Below, one piece after another: positions 58,557 to 64,000 of a DNA stretch of 64,000 nucleotides. The DNA is taken from contig NZ_QGGZ01000019.1 of the NCBI RefSeq assembly GCF_003148825.1, forward strand, positions 50,745 to 114,744, in the 5' to 3' direction. Below the pieces are notes generated by a model. That model saw only the letters and a list, made by a program, of their open reading frames with translations. It searched no databases and was not told the origin of the DNA. The DNA is from Streptomyces sp. CG 926. Lineage in GTDB: Bacteria; Actinomycetota; Actinomycetes; Streptomycetales; Streptomycetaceae. Each line of letters opens with the position of its first letter. The first letter of the stretch is position 1. Made by a program: the position numbers and the translations under genes.

Positions 58557-59087
58557 CTAGGCCGTCCCGTCCGCAACCGGTCGGGTCGCCCGGCCCGGGT
58601 CTGCGGTGCCGGACGGCGCGCGGGTCGGGGCCGGATCCGCAGCGGACGGTGTGGCCGGTGTGGAGGGTGTGGAGGGCCGGTCGGTGACCGTGGTCGCGGG
58701 CCGGGCGCGTGCGGCGACCGCCGCTTCGAGGTAGGTCCAGCCGTCGACCCGCCTCTCCCGCTTCTCCTGTTGCTCGGCCGGTCGCCACCCGCGGGCGAGC
58801 GCCGCGTCGAGCAGCACCCGTACGGTGCCCGGTTCGTGGAGGTTCAGCGCGCCGATGCCGTTCTCCCCCACCTCGCCGGATCCTGTGGTGAATCCCGCGA
58901 CGTACCGGCCGGGGCCCTCGTCGAAGACGAGGCGCAGCAGGCGGTCGTTGCCCGACGGTCGGGTGTGCAGGGTGAGGGTCTTGCGGCAGCCGCCGTCCTC
59001 CAGGACGCGGTGGCCGTGGCGGACCGTCCACAGGTAGGTGTGTCCGTCGGCGACGAGCCTGCGGGGCTTCTTCTCGGAGCGGGGCAT
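58557..59087 (-). CDS. Hypothetical protein with disordered C-terminus
   Basis: 176 residues from ATG 59087 (MPRSEKKPRRLVADGHTYLW). A compact beta-rich N-terminal domain (about 10-120: YLWTVRHGHRVLEDGGCRKT, LRLVFDEGPGRYVAGFTTG, LNLHEPGTVRVLLDAALARG) resembles small conserved Streptomyces proteins of unknown function. The remaining residues are Pro/Thr/Ser-rich and probably disordered. Confidence 0.75.
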   Translation of the reverse strand: MPRSEKKPRRLVADGHTYLWTVRHGHRVLEDGGCRKTLTLHTRPSGNDRLLRLVFDEGPGRYVAGFTTGSGEVGENGIGALNLHEPGTVRVLLDAALARGWRPAEQQEKRERRVDGWTYLEAAVAARARPATTVTDRPSTPSTPATPSAADPAPTRAPSGTADPGRATRPVADGTA

Positions 59088-59370
59088 ACGGCCCAGCGTA
59101 GGCGGCGGCGCGTGGTGGGGGCCGTCCGGCCGCGGGGCGGCCGGCCGTCGTGCGAAGGGGGCGTCGCCCCGGGGCCGTTCGTGGATCCGTCGAGGTGATC
59201 GCCCCGGTCGGGGAACGGGGGTCGCGCCCCGGGGGTGTTCCCGCCCGGACGCCGGGGACGCGGACCGCCCCCGGCCCGCCCGGCGCACGGCCGGGACGGG
59301 GACGGGGGCGGGAGGTGCCGGAGGGCCGGGGCGCGCCGGGGGTGGGCGGGCACCGGCGGGGGTGCGCCGG

Positions 59371-61031
<1,661 letters not shown>

Positions 61032-61685
61032 TGTGGTTCCTTGAACTGGGGGGTGGCTCCGGCCGGGAGCGTGGTCGGCCACACGGCGGCCACACCCCGA
61101 CCGTGATCAACTCCCGTAAGTTACCAGCACGTAGCCTTGTGTTCGTCCACCTCGGACGAGTTCCGGCCACCCCGGCCGTCCCGGGTTCGGACCGGCCGTC
61201 GGACGGGGAGCGGGCGTGCCGGTCGGGGCGGACACCGCCCGGGACGGGGCCTCATGACTCCCGGGACGGCATCGCGCCCCACACGCGCGCGACGGCGACC
61301 CGGCTCCGCCGAGCGCCGTACGGGCCGGTGCGCGCCACCGGTCCGTACCAGGGGTCGTGGGCGTCTGCGCCGCGCGGGGGCCGCCGCGGTCGTGTCGATC
61401 ACGCACGTTCGCCGCGTCGTCGACCACGACGGGAGGGCCTGCCTGTGCCTGTCACGACCGGGGGCGATGCCCACCGCGGGCGGCCCCGCCGACGCCTGAA
61501 CAGCGACCGGGACCGGCCGGCGGAGACGGGACCCGATCGGACGAGACCGGCGGACGAAGCAGGCCTCGCCCGAGGCCGTCCCCGCCCGCCCGCCGCCCGC
61601 CCGCCGGCCGGCCGGGGGCGAACCCCGGCGCGCCCACCGTGCGGTGGGCGCAGGGGTGGGTGCGGGGGTGGGTGCGGGGGGGTGC
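61032..61685. other. Intergenic region, no gene recognised
   Basis: About 650 bases between the PLD and glycosyltransferase genes. Open frames on both strands are Arg/Pro/Gly-rich shadows. The stretch TTACCAGCACGTAGC at 61120-61135 is the only A/T-richer patch and could be the PLD promoter. A GGGTGGGTGCGGGG-type tract lies at about 61655-61682. Confidence 0.45.
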
Positions 61686-62807
61686 TCAGGGGGCGGCCAG
61701 GGCCTCCAGCGCGGGGACCGTCTCGGCCGGGGTCGGCAGGGCCGCGTTCTCCGCGCGCAGGCGGGCGGCGGCCTGCGCGAGGGCCGGCTCGGTGGTGAGG
61801 CGGGTCAGGAGCGGGGTGTCGACGTCGTCGGAGGCGGAGCGCAGGGCGGCGCCGGTGGCGGTGAGCGCGTCGGCGTTGGTGAAGTGGTCGGCGCCCTGGG
61901 GAAGCAGGAGTTGGGGCAGGCCTGCCTGCAGGGCGGTGAGCAGGGTGCCGGAGCCGCCGTGGTGGATCAGCGCGTCGCAGGTGGTCAGCAGCTCGGCGAG
62001 CGGGACCCAGGGCAGCGGGCGGACGTTGTCGGGGAGGGTGCCGAGCGGGCCGAGGTCGGCGTCGCCGACGGCGAGCAGGAACTCGGCGTCCACCGACGCG
62101 GCGGCCTCGATCAGGCGGACGATGGCGCGGACGCCGTCCAGTGCGGTGAGTACGGTGCCCAGGGTGACCGCGACGCGCGGGCGGTCGGCGGGCCGTAGCA
62201 GTTCGGCGGGGACGGTGCCGCCCCCGTTGTAGGGGAGGTAGCGCACGCGCAGGCCGTCGGCGTCGCCGCCGAGGGAGGCGGGCACGATGTTCAGGGCGGT
62301 GGGCTCGGCGGGGCCGGCCACCGCGTACGTCTCGTACGCCTCGGTGAAGTTGGCGGCGAGCCGGGCGACCATGTCGAGGCCGGAGGTGACGCCGAAGTTG
62401 TGGACCACCGAGGGGATCCCCAGTTTGGCCGCGACCAGCGGGGCCGAGGCCTGGAAGGAGTCGTGGACCAGCAGGTCGGGGCGCCAGCTGTCGGCGGTCT
62501 CCAGCAGACCGTCCACGGTGGAACGCGAGACGAGCGCGAAGCCGTGGGCCGCCCGGTCGAGGATCTGGTCCGTGGTCATGTCGGGTGCGACATAACGCAT
62601 TTCCTGGTCCGAGGACTGCTCGAAGACCTCCATGACGCTGCGGCCGTCGCCGATCTCCACGATCGGGAAGCCGGCCTCGCGCAGCGGGCCGAGCGGCTGC
62701 GAGCCCGCGAACAGCACCTCGTGACCGGCGGCACGTAAGGCCTGGGCGGTCGGGATCATCGGGAAGAGGTGGCCGGCCGCTGCCGGTCCGGTGAAGAGTA
62801 TGCGCAC
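61686..62807 (-). CDS. UGT-type glycosyltransferase (macrolide/antibiotic GT1 family)
   Basis: 373 residues, ATG 62807. GT-B fold: N-terminal MRILFTGPAAAGHLFPMIPT with the catalytic-type His in GHLFP. The C-terminal donor-binding signature is ALIHHGGSGTLLTALQAGLP followed by QLLLPQGADHFTNADAL. Length and motifs match antibiotic glycosyltransferases such as EryCIII/OleD relatives, which use NDP-sugars. No deoxysugar or aglycone genes are adjacent, so the acceptor is unknown; resistance by sugar transfer (OleD/MgtA-like) is an alternative. Confidence 0.93.
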   Translation of the reverse strand: MRILFTGPAAAGHLFPMIPTAQALRAAGHEVLFAGSQPLGPLREAGFPIVEIGDGRSVMEVFEQSSDQEMRYVAPDMTTDQILDRAAHGFALVSRSTVDGLLETADSWRPDLLVHDSFQASAPLVAAKLGIPSVVHNFGVTSGLDMVARLAANFTEAYETYAVAGPAEPTALNIVPASLGGDADGLRVRYLPYNGGGTVPAELLRPADRPRVAVTLGTVLTALDGVRAIVRLIEAAASVDAEFLLAVGDADLGPLGTLPDNVRPLPWVPLAELLTTCDALIHHGGSGTLLTALQAGLPQLLLPQGADHFTNADALTATGAALRSASDDVDTPLLTRLTTEPALAQAAARLRAENAALPTPAETVPALEALAAP

Positions 62808-63155
62808 GGGTGTCTCCTAGCCGTCGATCTGCCGGTCGGGGAGGACGGGCAGCCGGCCGGCCGGTGGTGCGGGCCGGCCCCCGCCCTCCCCTTCTCTCCG
62901 GTCAACCGACGGACGTGCACGCCGCGTTCCCCCCGAAGGGATCGATAATCGGACGTTCTGGTACGCGGCCGGCCGGCCGAGCGGGGGTCGGCCGCGGCGG
63001 GCGGGGCGGGCGTGGGCGGTGAGCGGCGGCGGGCATGGGCCGCCGTGGCCGGGCGGGGTCGGCCGCCGCGGGCGGGCGTGGGCGGCGGCGGGCGGGCGGT
63101 GGGCGGCCCGGGTGGCCCGTCCGCGGGGCGGCACCGATACGATCCGGGCAGGGGC
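62808..63155. other. Intergenic with GGCGGGCG repeats
   Basis: No gene seen. GGCGGGCGTGGGCGG-type repeats fill 62995-63110. The region carries the promoter(s) for the tRNA at 63156 but no clear -35/-10 pair can be named. Confidence 0.45.
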
Positions 63156-63230
63156 GGGGCCGTAGCGCAGAGGTCGTCGCGCACGGTCTCCAAAATCGTG
63201 AGGACGCCGGTTCGATTCCGGTCGGCCCCG
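63156..63230 (+). tRNA. tRNA-Trp (CCA anticodon), atypical
   Basis: Acceptor GGGGCCG/CGGCCCC (63156-63162 with 63223-63229), discriminator G. D-stem GCGC/GCGC with GG in the loop, anticodon stem ACGGT/ATCGT, loop CTCCAAA with CCA at 63190-63192. T-arm GCCGG-TTCGATT-CCGGT is canonical. The linker base 26 is missing and the 3' CCA is not encoded. The anticodon stem contains a G-T pair. Probably a second, divergent tRNA-Trp rather than the housekeeping copy. Confidence 0.75.
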
Positions 63231-63285
63231 CCCTCCCGGCGCGTGGGCCGCTCCCCCGGGGCGTCCGCCCTGTCAGGATGAGCCC

Positions 63286-63783
63286 ATGACCGGATCTCGT
63301 GCGTGGCGCAACCCGTGGGGCCCCGGTGACGGGTCCCGCCTGTCCCTGTGGTCGAAGGACTCGGTGCTCTCCATCGGCTCGGTGGGCTCGGTCCTGTCGA
63401 TCGGTTCGGTGGGATCGGTCCTGTCGATCGGCTCCGTGGGTTGCGCGCTCTGCGCCGCCTCCGTCGGATCCTCCCTGTCCGTGTTCAGCGCCGCCTCCTG
63501 GCTCAGCACGGGCTCGCTGCTGTCCGCGCGGTCGCACCGCTCGGTGCTGTCCTGGCGCTCACGCGACGGTTTCATGACGGCCGGCGGTGACGACGCCCCC
63601 GCGACCACCTCGACCGCCGCCACCACGACCGCCCTCGCCGGACTCACCACCGTCGGACTCACCACCGTCGGGATCGCGGCCGTCGGGTTCGCCGCCGCTG
63701 CCAGGATCGCGTCGCACCTCGGTGGGCGCCGCGGCCGCCGAGGGGCGTCCCGTCCTTCCCCGTTTCCTATGCTGCTGGGATGA
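63286..63783 (+). CDS. Repeat-rich hypothetical protein (SVLSIGSVG repeats)
   Basis: 165 residues, ATG 63286. The N-terminus (WRNPWGPGDGSRLSLWSKD) leads into tandem SVLSIGSVG units (about 25-55) and looser Ser/Leu repeats up to about 90. A Thr/Ala hydrophobic helix (TALAGLTTVGLTTVGIAAVG) and a basic tail follow. Similar Ser/Gly/Val-repeat proteins occur in Streptomyces but have no known role. The pattern may form a small beta-solenoid ahead of a membrane anchor. It overlaps the start of the broken HAD gene by four bases. Confidence 0.75.
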   Translation: MTGSRAWRNPWGPGDGSRLSLWSKDSVLSIGSVGSVLSIGSVGSVLSIGSVGCALCAASVGSSLSVFSAASWLSTGSLLSARSHRSVLSWRSRDGFMTAGGDDAPATTSTAATTTALAGLTTVGLTTVGIAAVGFAAAARIASHLGGRRGRRGASRPSPFPMLLG

Positions 63784-63909
63784 TCGAGCCCGTCGAACTC
63801 GTGACGTTCGACTTCGACGGGGTACTCGTCGACACCGAACGCATCGCCCTGCGCCTGCAGATCGCCTGACGCACCAGGACGTCGTCGACCGGTCCATCGC
63901 ACGCTCCTA
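63780..63909 (+). pseudogene. HAD-family phosphatase, truncated and frameshifted
   Basis: ATG 63780 opens MIEPVELVTFDFDGVLVDTE, a clear HAD motif I of the phosphoglycolate/beta-phosphoglucomutase-like group, but the frame stops at 63869. One base off, LTHQDVVDRSIARS continues the normal family sequence after an apparent short deletion, then stops at 63910. There the putative insertion sequence begins. The active-site nucleophile remains but motifs II-IV are gone, so the gene is dead. Confidence 0.75.
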
Positions 63910-64000
63910 AAGGGTGTTGCAGAAGGTCGGGCCTGGGCGGGTCGAAGTGGCGTCTGGCCTGCTGTTTCACCGTGTCATGGCGAGGTTGTGCATGGTGGCG
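63908..64000 (-). mobile_element. Probable insertion sequence end (cut by window edge)
   Basis: The HAD remnant is interrupted at about 63908 by AAAGGGTGTTGCAGAAGG, which resembles the terminal inverted repeat of IS5-type elements of Streptomyces. On the minus strand an open frame entering from the right edge ends TMHNLAMTR at a TGA (63967-63969), consistent with a transposase C-terminus. Only about 90 bases are visible, so the family is uncertain. Confidence 0.5.
63967..64000 (-). CDS. Putative transposase, C-terminal codons only
   Basis: Ten codons ending TMHNLAMTR before a TGA at 63967-63969 (minus strand). The rest is beyond the window. Called from position inside the probable insertion sequence; the peptide alone is too short to identify. 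Confidence 0.35.
   Translation of the reverse strand, partial: ATMHNLAMTR

Noticed and set aside
61137..61499. Plus-strand frame after the PLD gene
   Set aside because: Arg/Gly-rich with no start signal or recognisable domain.

Overview
The window is a piece of a high-GC actinomycete chromosome, most likely Streptomyces or a close relative. Signs are the strong third-position G/C bias, frequent GTG/TTG starts, many ATGA/GTGA-coupled gene pairs, Tat and Sec secreted enzymes, several LysR and XRE/MmyB-type regulators, and two specialised-metabolite loci. I count about 47 convincing protein genes, one tRNA-Trp candidate, two tRNA-like RNA genes, and a set of decayed genes.

Left part (1-24 kb) is mostly accessory metabolism: a clipped cytochrome P450, an MFS exporter, DinB, a LysR/cupin/DoxX unit with a perfect LysR box, VOC, two aldo/keto reductases, a Tat-exported amidohydrolase, SRPBCC and UBP zinc-finger proteins, and an isoprenoid trio (small protein, polyprenyl synthase, MpaB/DUF2236 oxygenase). 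These are followed by a secreted DUF3616 protein, a coupled SPFH/NAD-kinase-like pair and a Stealth phosphotransferase. The most unusual object here is at 9.92-12.41 kb: a promoter, then a complete tRNA-shaped RNA whose encoded CCA end supplies the A of the ATG of a 789-residue protein of no recognised family. A second, free-standing tRNA-like RNA with its own promoter and terminator lies at 3.3 kb. Both have noncanonical T-loops on the same T-stem sequence.

24.6-38.0 kb is a candidate biosynthetic locus. A leftward set encodes a KAS III, a HAD-IB phosphatase, an AfsA-hotdog (butyrolactone-type) enzyme, an atypical KAS III-like enzyme, an FAD monooxygenase and an MFS exporter. A divergent rightward set encodes a SnoaL-like protein, a monooxygenase-alpha/beta-hydrolase fusion and a shortened Ldh-type oxidoreductase, followed by two XRE/MmyB-type regulators. 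No PKS or NRPS megasynthase is present.

38-42 kb holds a leftward redox trio with a divergent LysR and LysR box. Then come a membrane-anchored protein with a very long PGKD/PGKE-type repeat and a short gene graveyard (WD40 and amidase remnants).

45.9-56.4 kb is a complete lactazole-type thiopeptide cluster, lazF-lazE-lazD-lazC-lazB, with two precursor genes (lazA1, lazA2) and a good promoter. One precursor core is nearly that of lactazole and the other is clearly different. Expected order of action: LazD/LazE make azolines, LazF oxidises them to azoles, LazB glutamylates Ser with Glu-tRNA, LazF eliminates glutamate to give Dha, and LazC closes the pyridine macrocycle and releases the leader.

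56.9-64 kb has two different secreted phospholipase D-like enzymes, two hypothetical genes, a 43-base poly-G run, an orphan UGT-type glycosyltransferase, a tRNA-Trp candidate, a Ser/Gly/Val repeat protein, and a HAD gene broken by a deletion and probably by an insertion sequence that runs off the right edge.
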